A stretch of 25,159 nucleotides of DNA from a virus (IMGVR_UViG_3300030520_000100:1-25159); one strand, 5' to 3'; positions 1-8,056 are shown, counted from the stretch's first letter. Notes: a model not told the origin generated them from the letters alone. Made by a program: numbers and translations.

Positions 1-2312
1 CCACCAATGAATCGGAAGGTTGGGCCGAGAGCGTTCGACCAAAGCCAGCTAGCAAGCCACCCGATCCCCTTGAAAGCAGGATCAAAGACGTCCTGCCAAA
101 GTGCAGTGATCAGCGGAGACAGGATGTGATAGGCGATTACGAAAGGTGTCGCCAGCAGGGTTCCAACAATAACGACCAGGAGGCGCACGCCAAAAGAGAT
201 GGCATCGAAAACCGGGGCAAGTACGTTGTGCCAGAGCCAGCCCATTACATCACCGACGGCATGGACAGCGTCCATGACCCCGTGCTCCAAGTCGCCGAAG
301 TATTTGATGACCTCGATGACAAAGAGCGCCAAGACCCCAATGGGTCCGGCGGCAAAAAGCACGTACAGATGGTCTTTGATGAAATCGAAGCCGGCACCTA
401 GGGCCGACTTGACCCAGTCAAATCCGGTCACGATCCCGGACCACACCAAGGAGGCCACATGGCCAATGTCGCCAAGGATGTCGCGGAAAGTCTTACTGTG
501 CTGGTACAGCGCAACAACGCCGATAACAGCGGCAGCTACACCCATCACGATGAGGGTGAATACGTTGGCGTCGGACAGCGCATCGAAAATCGCCATCTGG
601 ATGTTCAGCAGCATCACTGAGCTTCGCCAGATCAGGAACGCTTCGGCGATATCCGAGATGATCTTAGCCGCGATAGCGTTGTGGCCAATGGCGCCAATCG
701 CCTGAGCAATATCCAGGACCAACGGCGCGACCAGAGAGAGAATCCCCTTGGTCGCACTGAACTTTCCGAAGTTCCCTACAATGTCCTTAACCAGCGGAGC
801 CGCTGGACGGAGATCCGTGACCAGTTCAGAGATGAACTTGCGAACATCCCCAATGCCCTTGCTGACATCGGCCGCGATCGGCGCGACCATATTCTGAAGG
901 CCAGTCGATGAAGAGAATCCAGCGAAGCGGGATGACAGCGAGTTCAGCTCATTGAACACGGGCCTAAAGGCGCCAGCAGCGAACTGCGTCAAGCCGTCCT
1001 TGATGTTCGACAGGGATCCTGCGAAAGTCTTAGACTGGGCAGCCATCTCGCCACCCATTGCGCGGGTGGCGGAAGTGCCGTTCTCGATACCCTTGATCAG
1101 GATCGGCAGAGCCTGCGTCGCCATGATCTTGCCGGCAGTGATGTTCTTCGACATCTGAGTCGTAGTCTCGCCATAGCCGGCAGCAAGAATCTGGAGCGCG
1201 GGGATTCCCCGGATCTCCAGCTCCCTGAGCTGGGTTTCCATGATCTGGCCCTTGGACTGCATCTCGCCGAAAACTTGTACGACGGAATCCAGGGTCGAGC
1301 TGTTGCCGCCGATGGCGGATACGGCATCTCCAAGACCAGTGAGGTCCGGGATGATGCTTTGGGCGTTGACGCCCAAAGCAAGAAGCTCTTGAGCATCCTG
1401 GGTGAGGTCTTCGAACTGGAACGGCGTGCCCAGGCTGAAGGACTTGATCTGAGCGATCATGGCCGTAGCCTTCGACGCTGAACCAAGCAGCGTCGTAAAC
1501 GAGATCTGCGCGGTCTGCATCTCTGAGTTGAAGTCGATGACGCTCGACTTGATCGCGTCGAATGCGCTGGAGATGCCGCGCGAGATCATCGAGCCGGCAA
1601 CATAGCCGAGACCCCATGAGCCGATCGTGTACTTGAGACCAGTACCGAGTTCTTTGAACGACTCGGAAATCGCTTCTCCGCCATCATAGCCACCAGCAGA
1701 GAGAGCAGAAGAAATAAGGCCCCTGGCCTGTCCGCCAAACGACTGGACATTGGCAAGCATTCCCTGCACGCCGATAGATCCAAAAACGGATCCAAGGGAT
1801 GCAGTCGAGTCGTTGACGGTCTCGCTCAGACTCTCAGTCAGCGCCTCTCCGGCCTCACGGCCGGCCAGCGACGCCTGATATGTCAGATCGTCAGCATCGA
1901 AGAAAGACAGCTGAAAATTCTCGGCCGCAGCCTCAGTAAAATTCAGAGACAGCTGCTCGCCGGCTTCGGCGCCAGCCTCGGAAAGGGTCGATACGAGTGA
2001 GGCTGCCGCATCGGTCGCAGCACTACCAACAGAGTTGGTGATGTTCTCAGAGATGTTAGTAGCAGCATCCCCAAGAGCCTCTGTGAGGCTCCGCGAGATG
2101 GATGTGCTCATTTCCCCGGCTGCTTCAGTTGCGGCCTCTACAATGGGCGCCAGCGCCTCAGAGCCATTGACCGTGAATGCCTTGGACAGCTCGCTCTGTG
2201 CTGCCTCAGCGGCAGCCCTGACATACTTCTCGATATCCGAGACGAGTGCTGCCGTATCGCCTAGGGCCAGGTCAATATAGGCGACGCCGGCGGAGCGCGC
2301 GGAGCCAGCCAT
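1..2312 (-). CDS. Tape measure protein (5' part, runs off left edge)
   Basis: An open frame starts at the ATG at 2312, has no stop, and leaves the window after about 770 codons. GGGAGG lies just upstream and the tail assembly chaperone stop is 9 bases before the start. The first ~250 residues are rich in Ala, Ser and Glu and look helical. Residues ~264-430 match the tape measure N-terminal domain, with stretches such as FTTLLGSASKATAMI and ELEIRGIPALQILAAGYGE. Hydrophobic segments follow near residues 585-605, 648-671 and 707-729, as is common in tape measure proteins. In the family this protein sets tail length and is ejected with the DNA. The position directly after the frameshifted chaperone pair supports the call. 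The C-terminal part lies outside the window. Confidence 0.93.
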   Translation of the reverse strand, partial: MAGSARSAGVAYIDLALGDTAALVSDIEKYVRAAAEAAQSELSKAFTVNGSEALAPIVEAATEAAGEMSTSISRSLTEALGDAATNISENITNSVGSAATDAAASLVSTLSEAGAEAGEQLSLNFTEAAAENFQLSFFDADDLTYQASLAGREAGEALTESLSETVNDSTASLGSVFGSIGVQGMLANVQSFGGQARGLISSALSAGGYDGGEAISESFKELGTGLKYTIGSWGLGYVAGSMISRGISSAFDAIKSSVIDFNSEMQTAQISFTTLLGSASKATAMIAQIKSFSLGTPFQFEDLTQDAQELLALGVNAQSIIPDLTGLGDAVSAIGGNSSTLDSVVQVFGEMQSKGQIMETQLRELEIRGIPALQILAAGYGETTTQMSKNITAGKIMATQALPILIKGIENGTSATRAMGGEMAAQSKTFAGSLSNIKDGLTQFAAGAFRPVFNELNSLSSRFAGFSSSTGLQNMVAPIAADVSKGIGDVRKFISELVTDLRPAAPLVKDIVGNFGKFSATKGILSLVAPLVLDIAQAIGAIGHNAIAAKIISDIAEAFLIWRSSVMLLNIQMAIFDALSDANVFTLIVMGVAAAVIGVVALYQHSKTFRDILGDIGHVASLVWSGIVTGFDWVKSALGAGFDFIKDHLYVLFAAGPIGVLALFVIEVIKYFGDLEHGVMDAVHAVGDVMGWLWHNVLAPVFDAISFGVRLLVVIVGTLLATPFVIAYHILSPLITALWQDVFDPAFKGIGWLASWLWSNALGPTFRFIG

Positions 2313-2321
2313 GTAGCCTCC

Positions 2322-2983
2322 CTAGGACATGAGGAATCCCGCGATATCGGCGTTAGATGCTGCGGGAACAAGAACTTCGGAATCGGAAATACCTGGACGC
2401 GGGATACGCGTCGGACGCGTCGGCTTCTCCTCGCCATGGACAGAGGAGTAGGCCCACTGGATCTCTCCAAGGAGATCGACAGTGATTGCTAGCAGGTGGT
2501 CGCTCCGCGACCAGTCAGCCATCTCGCCATTCGTATCGTGCGAGAGCTGAGAATCCTGTGGAAGCCGACGGATCAAATTCAGAAGCCGTCGGCTGGACAG
2601 TGTGCCCCTGTACCAGTCGTAGATATCGACGCGGTAGTAGTGGAGGAGATCAGCTTCAATAGCCTCTGCGTGCTCGTTGATCAGCTCACAGAGGGCGAGT
2701 CTTCCCCCACGCTCGCACCAGTCTCAGAGCGCCACGCATCCAGAATCGCCCGGACATCCTGGACGGAAACCTTGTGGGCGAAAAACCGGGTCGATGCATC
2801 AACGTCGTTCATCACCGCGCTAACAATCTGCTTCAGATCATTGCCGGCATTCGCCATCGTCTCCAGCACATCAACGGGCAGTTCCGTCGGAAAGTTGAAG
2901 GTCTCGCCATCAATCACAAACTCGAACTTCTCGCCGTTCGCCTCAAGGCGCTGAGCACGGGCGGCATTAACGTCAAAAGCCAT
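2322..2983 (-). CDS. Tail assembly chaperone, -1 frameshifted long form (G-T type)
   Basis: The first 94 codons are shared with the short chaperone. A -1 slip on GGGGGAA (2708 down to 2702) then moves reading into a frame that is open to the TAG at 2322-2324, adding 126 residues for a product of about 220. I translated across the shift. The extension contains LLHYYRVDIYDWYRG and LSSRRLLNLIRRLP, then SDHLLAITVDLLGEIQWAY, a pattern typical of the second part of actinophage tail chaperones. The slip keeps P-site pairing perfect (GGG to GGG). In lambda and most siphophages the rare long form bridges tail tube subunits and the tape measure. The tape measure gene follows 9 bases after the stop. The slip efficiency cannot be read from the sequence. 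Confidence 0.88.
2681..2983 (-). CDS. Tail assembly chaperone, short form (G type)
   Basis: The 100-residue product starts MAFDVNAARAQRLEANGE and carries a compact acidic/helical region resembling the small tail assembly chaperones found between the tail tube and tape measure genes. The ATG at 2983 is preceded by AAGGGA. Its last few codons contain the slippery heptamer that produces the longer form. Upstream, between it and the tail tube gene, lie a 12-bp hairpin (3009-3040) and a minus-strand copy of the CTTGACGCTTGACA repeat (3051-3064), so its expression may be tuned separately from the tube gene. The identity rests mainly on position and the frameshift, because such chaperones are poorly conserved in sequence. 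Confidence 0.88.
   Translation of the reverse strand: MAFDVNAARAQRLEANGEKFEFVIDGETFNFPTELPVDVLETMANAGNDLKQIVSAVMNDVDASTRFFAHKVSVQDVRAILDAWRSETGASVGEDSPSVS
2702..2708 (-). promoter_or_regulatory. Slippery heptamer for -1 programmed frameshift
   Basis: Read on the minus strand, G GGG GAA sits in the chaperone zero frame, with GGG in the P site and GAA in the A site. After a one-base backward slip the P site again reads GGG and the A site reads GGA. The -1 frame stays open for 126 codons from here and gives chaperone-like sequence. No alternative start in that frame is needed. Confidence 0.8.
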
Positions 2984-3008
2984 GGTGTGTAAATCCCTTC
3001 GAGAGGAT

Positions 3009-3040
3009 GCCTGTCCCCGCCCCTCTAAGCGGGGACAGGC
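3009..3040 (-). terminator. Strong hairpin between tail tube and chaperone genes
   Basis: A perfect 12-bp inverted repeat, GCCTGTCCCCGC / GCGGGGACAGGC, with an 8-base loop. No run of T follows on the minus strand, so it is not a classic intrinsic terminator. It may instead partly terminate transcription, or protect the 3' end of the highly needed tail tube message. Confidence 0.5.
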
Positions 3041-3050
3041 CGAATATGGG

Positions 3051-3064
3051 TGTCAAGCGTCAAG
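3051..3064 (-). repeat. CTTGACGCTTGACA repeat, minus-strand copy in late operon
   Basis: An exact copy of the 14-mer found in the early region, here on the minus strand (plus strand TGTCAAGCGTCAAG), 14 bases after the tail tube stop. It points in the direction of late transcription. No actinobacterial -10 box lies 16-18 bases downstream, so it looks more like a protein-binding site than a promoter. Confidence 0.8.
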
Positions 3065-3078
3065 AAATAAGGCGGCGA

Positions 3079-3663
3079 TCAGGGAGTCATGTTCGGGTCG
3101 TTGGTGTACCAGTAAACGAGAGGCGTCACGCCGTCGAGTCCCATCGCGTTGTACGTGATGCCAAGAGCCGCACTCTTGTCGCGAGTCAGGTTGATATCGG
3201 TGGTGTCGGTCACCTGACCACGCGGAATGATGATTCGGGTAGTGATAGCGCCGTTGTTGTCGGTCCACTCAATCCCAAGTGTCCGCTCGAAAGAGACAAG
3301 CGTCTCGGAGATGGTGTACAGGTATCCGCTGGCGCCATTGGTGGCGACAGCGCCACCACCGGCCCACAGGGGCAGCGTGATGGCATTCATCTGCACGAGG
3401 CTGAACTTCGCGGTCATTGCCCGACTCTTCGGCACGTAGCGACCGGGAACGGTCGTCTGCCAGAGATCGATCTCATCCCAGCTGTCCTTCTTGCCAAGGA
3501 CCACGCCAGTGTCATCGGTGAAGCCGAGATCCTGCCACAGGGCAGAAACACTGGCCCAGGAAGCCACAACGTCAGTGGGGGCCGGAGTGCCCACGGGAGC
3601 AATATAGAGGTGGCCCTGTCCGGCCACTCGAATCTGTGAAGTCTGCTGGCCAGTAGCGGCCAT
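3079..3663 (-). CDS. Major tail tube protein
   Basis: The 194-residue protein starts at an ATG 6 bases after a strong GGAGG. It begins MAATGQQTSQIRVAGQGHLY and has the mixed beta-rich, Gly/Thr-rich composition of siphophage tail tube subunits. The segment HLYIAPVGTPAPTDV is typical of the N-terminal strand and loop region in actinophage tube proteins. It lies between the tail terminator-like gene and the tail assembly chaperone, the conserved place for the tube. It polymerises as rings around the tape measure to form the flexible tail. The hairpin immediately downstream is consistent with a need for high expression. Confidence 0.85.
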   Translation of the reverse strand: MAATGQQTSQIRVAGQGHLYIAPVGTPAPTDVVASWASVSALWQDLGFTDDTGVVLGKKDSWDEIDLWQTTVPGRYVPKSRAMTAKFSLVQMNAITLPLWAGGGAVATNGASGYLYTISETLVSFERTLGIEWTDNNGAITTRIIIPRGQVTDTTDINLTRDKSAALGITYNAMGLDGVTPLVYWYTNDPNMTP

Positions 3664-3673
3664 GTTGCCTCCT

Positions 3674-4093
3674 TTAGGCGTGCACCATGACCGATATCTG
3701 AGTCAGATAACGGCCGGCATTTGGGTAATCTTCTTCGTCAAACCACTGCGGGCCAACGTCTTCATTGACCGATGTGACACACGCACCGAAGGACGAGAGA
3801 TCGGCAAAGCGGATATCGAACGCCAGTGCACGACGTACGATCCGCGTGAGATTGAATGCCGTGGCCTTATCTGGGCCGAAGCAGTCGATGTCTAGTCGGG
3901 GGTTGTCAGACCACATGAGAAAATCGGTGGATCCGCCAAGACGAACCACACGGACCACGGATTGAGAACCGTTGTAATCAGTCGGGACTCTCGTCCCGAT
4001 CTGGACGCCGGCCAGAGCCGGCAGCGTCAACAGCCACTGAACGATGACTTCTTCGATGTCTGGCAGATCGGCAGGTTCAATCAGGCCGATCAC
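3674..4093 (-). CDS. Tail terminator / tail completion protein
   Basis: A 139-residue protein starting at a GTG whose first bases overlap the previous stop (GTGA). It opens with an acidic helix and VIVQWLLTLPALAGVQIGTRVP, then a beta strand region (SVVRVVRLGGSTDF), a pattern seen in tail-terminator and minor-tail-completion proteins (lambda gpU/HK97 gp10-neighbour class). It stands directly before the tail tube gene, the usual place. In the family it caps the tail tube and joins it to the head connector. The call rests on pattern and position; no catalytic motif is expected. Confidence 0.68.
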   Translation of the reverse strand: MIGLIEPADLPDIEEVIVQWLLTLPALAGVQIGTRVPTDYNGSQSVVRVVRLGGSTDFLMWSDNPRLDIDCFGPDKATAFNLTRIVRRALAFDIRFADLSSFGACVTSVNEDVGPQWFDEEDYPNAGRYLTQISVMVHA

Positions 4094-4488
4094 CTCCTGA
4101 CACGGTCAGCCCATTCCCGGATGTTCTTCTCGACGGCACGCTTGTTGCGTCGCTTCTCGGCGACTTCGCCGTTATGGACAGCGGCTGTCTGCCACTTGCC
4201 AATAGCTCGACCGAGTACACGGTGCGGAGCGTCCTTCGCTGTGCCGAACTCAATTGAGTAGGCAGCAGGATCGTCAGACCACACGCGGTAGTAGGGCCGT
4301 CCGTTGGATGCCCTAAATACGGCGCCCCGAAGGGAGGCCTGAAATTGCCCTGTCCTGTTGTACTGCCCCGCGATTTCGCGGGCAGACGTGAGGACCGATT
4401 CCCCCATCTCATCGAACATGTCGATCAGCTCAGGCGACTCGAACAGCTCTTCTTTGATCCAGTCCGGATCGAACGAGAAGCTAGCCAC
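4090..4488 (-). CDS. HK97 gp10-like neck / minor head protein
   Basis: A 132-residue protein with a long N-terminal helix, then SLRGAVFRASNGRPYYRVWSDDPAAYSIEFGTAK, the characteristic strand-turn-strand with a final E-F/Y-G-T that is seen in gp10-like (DUF-type) neck proteins. The C-terminus is highly basic (RRNKRAVEKNIREWADRVRR). The GTG start at 4488 lies inside the end of the preceding head closure gene and its TGA overlaps the next GTG, so translational coupling is likely. It probably forms part of the head-tail joining region. The exact position in the neck cannot be told from sequence. Confidence 0.7.
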   Translation of the reverse strand: MASFSFDPDWIKEELFESPELIDMFDEMGESVLTSAREIAGQYNRTGQFQASLRGAVFRASNGRPYYRVWSDDPAAYSIEFGTAKDAPHRVLGRAIGKWQTAAVHNGEVAEKRRNKRAVEKNIREWADRVRR

Positions 4489-4822
4489 TGAACCTCTTAA
4501 TCCGACACTCGATGTGATGGATACCGAATCCCGGTCGGGGGACCGGAGCCGGAATGCCGTAAACCTGATAGGTCACGCCATTGATGATGAGCCGATCCGT
4601 ACCAAGGACATCGGTGCCAGCCGGCAGGAAAGCATTGCCGTCGGATTCGAGAGCGTCCCGGTTGGTCTCTTGCTCACCCATCCGTCTCTGATTGGTGTCC
4701 AGCCATCCGGAGACAGTTGTCTCCGTGGTGTTGGACCAGTCGATGCCAGGATTGTTGTACTTGTCCACGGTGAAGCCGGCGCGCTGAATGATGATGGGCA
4801 CCGTAAAGATGTTCTCTAGCAT
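4481..4822 (-). CDS. Head closure / head-tail stopper protein
   Basis: A 113-residue, beta-rich protein of the size and gene position of siphophage head-tail stoppers (SPP1 gp16-like class). The C-terminal segment DRLIINGVTYQVYGIPAPV followed by HHIECRIKR is typical of this small barrel fold, in which a strand-turn ends with a short conserved xxYxVxG. Its ATG overlaps the TGA of the adaptor gene by one base. In the family it seals the portal channel after packaging and provides the surface for tail docking. Confidence 0.68.
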   Translation of the reverse strand: MLENIFTVPIIIQRAGFTVDKYNNPGIDWSNTTETTVSGWLDTNQRRMGEQETNRDALESDGNAFLPAGTDVLGTDRLIINGVTYQVYGIPAPVPRPGFGIHHIECRIKRFSG

Positions 4823-5463
4823 CAGCGGAATTCAATCGTGCGGTTCTTGCGAGCGCAGAAAGGCTTCAGGACTTCTTCATCATCGGAAGTCATAGAGATG
4901 GCTGCCAGTGGCACGCCATCGGCCATGCGATACGAGTAGCCGCCGATCGTCTCTCCCACAACGCCAGGAGAACCAGGCGCCAAAAGAACGCGCATCACCA
5001 TCGTCGCGCAGACGCCAACCACCTTGTCTGGAATGACCGAATAGCCATGGGTGTACGTCACTAGATAGGTGACGTTCCGCCAAAACCAGTCGTTGTCTAC
5101 CCAAAACTCGGGAGCATTGATTACCGCCGATGGCGGACCAAGCATGATGGTCTGAGCGCCATCCCAAGTGAAGATCGAGTAGGGCATGTAGCTATTGCCG
5201 CTAGGATCTACTCGCGCAAGAGCATCAACGCTAATGGCGGGCCGCTGCGGCAAAATGATCTGGTTGTCCACCGGGGCAATGACCTCGGCAGTCTGGATCA
5301 AGTTGAAGGTCTGTTTGGTGAAGGACCGGATCCGTTCAGAGGCGTCTGTCAGAAGAAACGCTGACCGCGTCTGCTCTGCGGACGTCAACGGTCGAGGCAT
5401 TCGGTTGGCCACATCGGTAACAGTGGCCAGTGCGGGCAGAGATGGAGGAGTCGGAATCGTCAC
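4822..5463 (-). CDS. Head-tail connector / adaptor protein (gp6-like)
   Basis: A 213-residue protein. I choose the GTG at 5463 because it overlaps the glycosyltransferase stop (GTGA) and has GGTGGAG just upstream; a GTG at 5484 is possible. The N-terminus contains a helical region with TSAEQTRSAFLLTDASERIRSFTKQTF, which is characteristic of head-tail connectors (an ASERIR helix). The middle is beta-rich, with TYLVTYTHGYSVIPDKV and then VCATMVMRVLLAPG, a common pattern in actinophage connectors. It probably docks under the portal and recruits the stopper encoded next. Confidence 0.8.
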   Translation of the reverse strand: MTIPTPPSLPALATVTDVANRMPRPLTSAEQTRSAFLLTDASERIRSFTKQTFNLIQTAEVIAPVDNQIILPQRPAISVDALARVDPSGNSYMPYSIFTWDGAQTIMLGPPSAVINAPEFWVDNDWFWRNVTYLVTYTHGYSVIPDKVVGVCATMVMRVLLAPGSPGVVGETIGGYSYRMADGVPLAAISMTSDDEEVLKPFCARKNRTIEFR

Positions 5464-6431
5464 GCTGTCTCCACCATGAAGCACCAGTGATTCAGGTCCG
5501 CATCGCGGACCAGATCAAGTTCTTTGGATCGCTTCAGTGCGCGGCGCGACGCGCCATTCCACACGCGCCCATCAGACAGCCTCTCAATGGCCGTCTGCCA
5601 GCCGTCCAGATCATCCCTGGATACATACGTGCCAGCGTCGCCCAGAGCCTCTGTGAGGCCGTTTGTGGGATTCGCAATCACCGGGATGCCGGAGGCCATA
5701 GCTTCCACCCCGACACGTCCCCAGGACTCATAGACGCTCGGCATCAGCAGGATCCGAGTCTGGCGATAGACACGGCTCATGCCATGCGGATCGACATGAT
5801 TCACAATCGTCACGTTCGGAAGATACTCAATGATCTGGTCGCCATGAGCGCCGACCACGCCGAGAAACTGTGTCTCAGACATGCGTCGAGCCAGCTCATA
5901 GAAAACGTGAGCACCCTTGTCCGCATTCAGATTGATCAGCGTGACCTTAGTACCCGGCTTCGTCCGGTACTCGTCCGCATTGATCGGCGGACGCACCACC
6001 AGCCAGTCAGGGACGGGCTGATACTCCTGAAGCTCATCCCTGAGCCATTCAGAGTTATAGACCTGATAGACATCTGATGCGCCGGACCAGGCGCGCGTGT
6101 TGTCGAAATCGTTGTGATTCACAACAAAAACCGGCTTGTGCATCCATCGCGCGAGCACAACGGCTCGCGCAGTATTCTCCAGATGCGTTACGACAACATC
6201 GCACTTAGGCATCAGATCAATCGGATCCTCCTTATCCCGGAAGGGATGGACTCGGATACCGTCGATCGTGTAGCCGTCATGCCGGTAAGAGGCGTTGAGC
6301 GGGGCGCGAGATTCCAGAACGTCAACCTCGTGCCCGCGCTCGACCAGTGCGCGGAGCATCGTGTGAAGCATTACCTCCGCACCACCATTGTGGTGCGGGA
6401 CATACCAATGGACCATCGCGAGAACGCGCAC
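5460..6431 (-). CDS. Glycosyltransferase, GT-B fold (GT4-like), inside the head operon
   Basis: A 323-residue protein with a GTG start and AGGAGG 7 bases upstream. The N-terminus has HNGGAEVMLHTMLRALVERG, the usual sugar-acceptor domain opening of GT4 enzymes. A second domain carries LLMPSVYESWGRVGVEAM, containing the E-x7-E motif that holds the nucleotide sugar, followed by SGIPVIANPTNGLTEAL. A middle segment, NLNADKGAHVFYELA, matches the donor-domain start. There is no signal peptide, so it should act in the cytoplasm. It lies between the major capsid and connector genes and is expressed with them, so a structural protein such as the capsid is a plausible acceptor. The sugar and the acceptor are inference. 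Confidence 0.9.
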   Translation of the reverse strand: MRVLAMVHWYVPHHNGGAEVMLHTMLRALVERGHEVDVLESRAPLNASYRHDGYTIDGIRVHPFRDKEDPIDLMPKCDVVVTHLENTARAVVLARWMHKPVFVVNHNDFDNTRAWSGASDVYQVYNSEWLRDELQEYQPVPDWLVVRPPINADEYRTKPGTKVTLINLNADKGAHVFYELARRMSETQFLGVVGAHGDQIIEYLPNVTIVNHVDPHGMSRVYRQTRILLMPSVYESWGRVGVEAMASGIPVIANPTNGLTEALGDAGTYVSRDDLDGWQTAIERLSDGRVWNGASRRALKRSKELDLVRDADLNHWCFMVETA

Positions 6432-6444
6432 TGGATACCTCCTA

Positions 6445-7464
6445 TCAGGTCAGCTCAGCAACCGGGGCCATCACCGAGAACGGGAAGTAAGTCCCGCGCT
6501 TCTGACCCAGGGCAGTAACAGGGTTGGCCGTCGCAAAACCCAGGCGCATAACGCACCGAAGAGCAACGGAGTCCTGCTGCATCAGGTTCAGGACAATATT
6601 GCCGGAGCCATCCTGAATCACACCATCGGTGTGCATCGTGAAAGTGATGTCCTGCCGCATACCGATGATTGCGTTGTCCCACTGGCCAGCAATCAGGCTG
6701 GCAGTCTGCGGATTGAAGGCGCCGTTCTTAGCCTCACTGGTAGAGAACCCATAGAGATTCCCGCCGGGAGTGCCATCAGTATTAGGCTGATAAATCGGCA
6801 GACCCTGCGGAGAACGGTACCCCGCGAGAGTCCAGCCAAAGCCAGGCGCAGTCGCAAACCCATCGATGCTGTAGCCCTGCTTAACCAGCTGGGCGCCCAT
6901 CTGAGTAATGGCCACACCGAGATCCGGCCCATTAGCACCAGACGCAGTAGCGGGAGTGATCGTGTTGCCGGCCGCAATGGCGGCAGTGTAGATATCGGTA
7001 GACCAAGTGGCCGGACGATTCACGCCGAAAAGGCATGCCCCATCGATAGCGATACCCAGAGCCTCAACAATCCTAGGCCGCACCTCGGCCCAGATATCGA
7101 CCTGAGCGTCATCAAGGTATGCCTGCGGAATCGGCACGATCACAGCAAGCTCTTCGGCAATCAGCGAAACATTCTTCCACTGCTGCTGAGTCGTGCTCTT
7201 GAGGTTGTAGTCACCAGCACCAGGAGTGCTAGAAGCATTCAGAAAGTATGCCTGCGGCAGCACGGAAAGGACCGGCTGGCGCTGAGTCAGCGCCGACATA
7301 GTCACCTTGCGTGCACGTGCAAGGGCAACCGATGCGGTAGGCAGTTCCTGAATGATCTGGGCGGATACCGGAGTCGGGACCAGGGGCTCGCCCCCGGCCG
7401 GCGACCCGGCATTACGATAAAGGCCAGAACCATACTGGCCACCCGAGAAGGGGTTAGTAGTCAA
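6445..7464 (-). CDS. Major capsid protein (HK97 fold)
   Basis: A 339-residue protein with a TTG start preceded by GGAGG at 5 bases. It contains the features of HK97-like capsid proteins: an N-arm, then a region with KVTMSALTQRQPVLSVLPQA, an E-loop/P-domain section with WKNVSLIAEELAVIVPIP and YLDDAQVDIWAEVRPRIVEALG, and a C-terminal strand TFTMHTDGVIQDGSGN then LMQQDSVALRCVMRLGFA. The scaffold gene lies immediately upstream. The start codon is odd for what should be the most abundant protein; the strong ribosome site may compensate. A perfect 8-bp hairpin followed by TT lies between scaffold and capsid. Confidence 0.93.
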   Translation of the reverse strand: MTTNPFSGGQYGSGLYRNAGSPAGGEPLVPTPVSAQIIQELPTASVALARARKVTMSALTQRQPVLSVLPQAYFLNASSTPGAGDYNLKSTTQQQWKNVSLIAEELAVIVPIPQAYLDDAQVDIWAEVRPRIVEALGIAIDGACLFGVNRPATWSTDIYTAAIAAGNTITPATASGANGPDLGVAITQMGAQLVKQGYSIDGFATAPGFGWTLAGYRSPQGLPIYQPNTDGTPGGNLYGFSTSEAKNGAFNPQTASLIAGQWDNAIIGMRQDITFTMHTDGVIQDGSGNIVLNLMQQDSVALRCVMRLGFATANPVTALGQKRGTYFPFSVMAPVAELT

Positions 7465-7480
7465 CAGTCCTCCAATGCAA

Positions 7481-7501
7481 AACGCCCGACCTCCGGGCGT
7501 T
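7481..7501 (-). terminator. Hairpin between scaffold and major capsid genes
   Basis: On the minus strand AACGCCCG and CGGGCGTT form a perfect 8-bp stem with a 5-base loop, followed by TT (four T in a row at the 3' side). It lies 16 bases before the capsid TTG. It could be a weak intrinsic terminator, or an RNA processing or stability element setting capsid message levels. Confidence 0.5.
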
Positions 7502-7524
7502 CACTGGAGTCGGGCTGAGCTGGG

Positions 7525-8034
7525 TTACTGACCTCCGGCCATTCGCCGGAGCCAAGCATTCGGATCCTGTGGCGCCGAAGTGGTGCCACGATTCCCCTGG
7601 CCCAGATTGGGAGCGCTAGGGGCAGCTGGCTGACGGCCAGCAAATTGCAGGAGTGCATCTGCCTGAGCGAGAAGAGTTGCCTCATCAGCTCCAGTCAAAA
7701 GCTCCACCGGAACACCCTTGGCCGCAGCCACCTGATACCGAGCGAGAGCCGCCTTAGCCTCTGCCGCATCGGCAGTGGCTTTATCTGCGATCTTCTGTGC
7801 CTTCTGTTCGGCGGAAAGCTGAGCATCCTTGATCTGCTGAAGCTCAGTAGCCGCAGCGGCGTTGGACTTGGCTCGCTCTTCGTTCTTGCGACTCATTGCC
7901 TGCCACTTGGCAAGTTCCTTGAGCGCCGAATCCAGATCAGCAGGAGGTGCCGGCGGAGTCGCCGGATCAGTCACACCGGCAGGCGGCGTATTCGGATCGG
8001 CGCCAGCGGGCGGAGTGGTTGGGTCGTCAGCCAT
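7525..8034 (-). CDS. Capsid scaffolding protein
   Basis: A 169-residue protein from the ATG at 8034, which has GGGAGA upstream; a longer frame exists but lacks a ribosome site. Residues ~1-40 are low-complexity Pro/Thr/Ala/Asp repeats (NTPPAG, ATPPAPP). Then comes a long charged helix with coiled-coil character (DSALKELAKWQAMSRKNEER and following Ala/Glu/Lys-rich stretch), and a Pro/Gly-rich tail. Disordered N-terminus plus a long helix is typical of actinophage scaffolds. It stands between the MuF-like gene and the capsid gene. It should organise capsid subunits and leave or be degraded on maturation. Confidence 0.85.
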   Translation of the reverse strand: MADDPTTPPAGADPNTPPAGVTDPATPPAPPADLDSALKELAKWQAMSRKNEERAKSNAAAATELQQIKDAQLSAEQKAQKIADKATADAAEAKAALARYQVAAAKGVPVELLTGADEATLLAQADALLQFAGRQPAAPSAPNLGQGNRGTTSAPQDPNAWLRRMAGGQ

Positions 8035-8056
8035 ATTTGTGTCTCCCGTTTCGGGT

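Noticed and set aside
1030-1617. A 195-codon minus-strand frame inside the tape measure gene
   Set aside because: The tape measure frame is open through the whole region with clear family motifs. This one is low-complexity Arg/His-rich shadow sequence.
3034-3064. Minus-strand repeat at 3051-3064 as a promoter
   Set aside because: No -10 box at a suitable distance after TTGACA; the downstream sequence there is GC-rich hairpin.
6388-7518. A 376-codon plus-strand frame opposite the capsid gene
   Set aside because: Antisense to the major capsid protein, no ribosome site, no family pattern.
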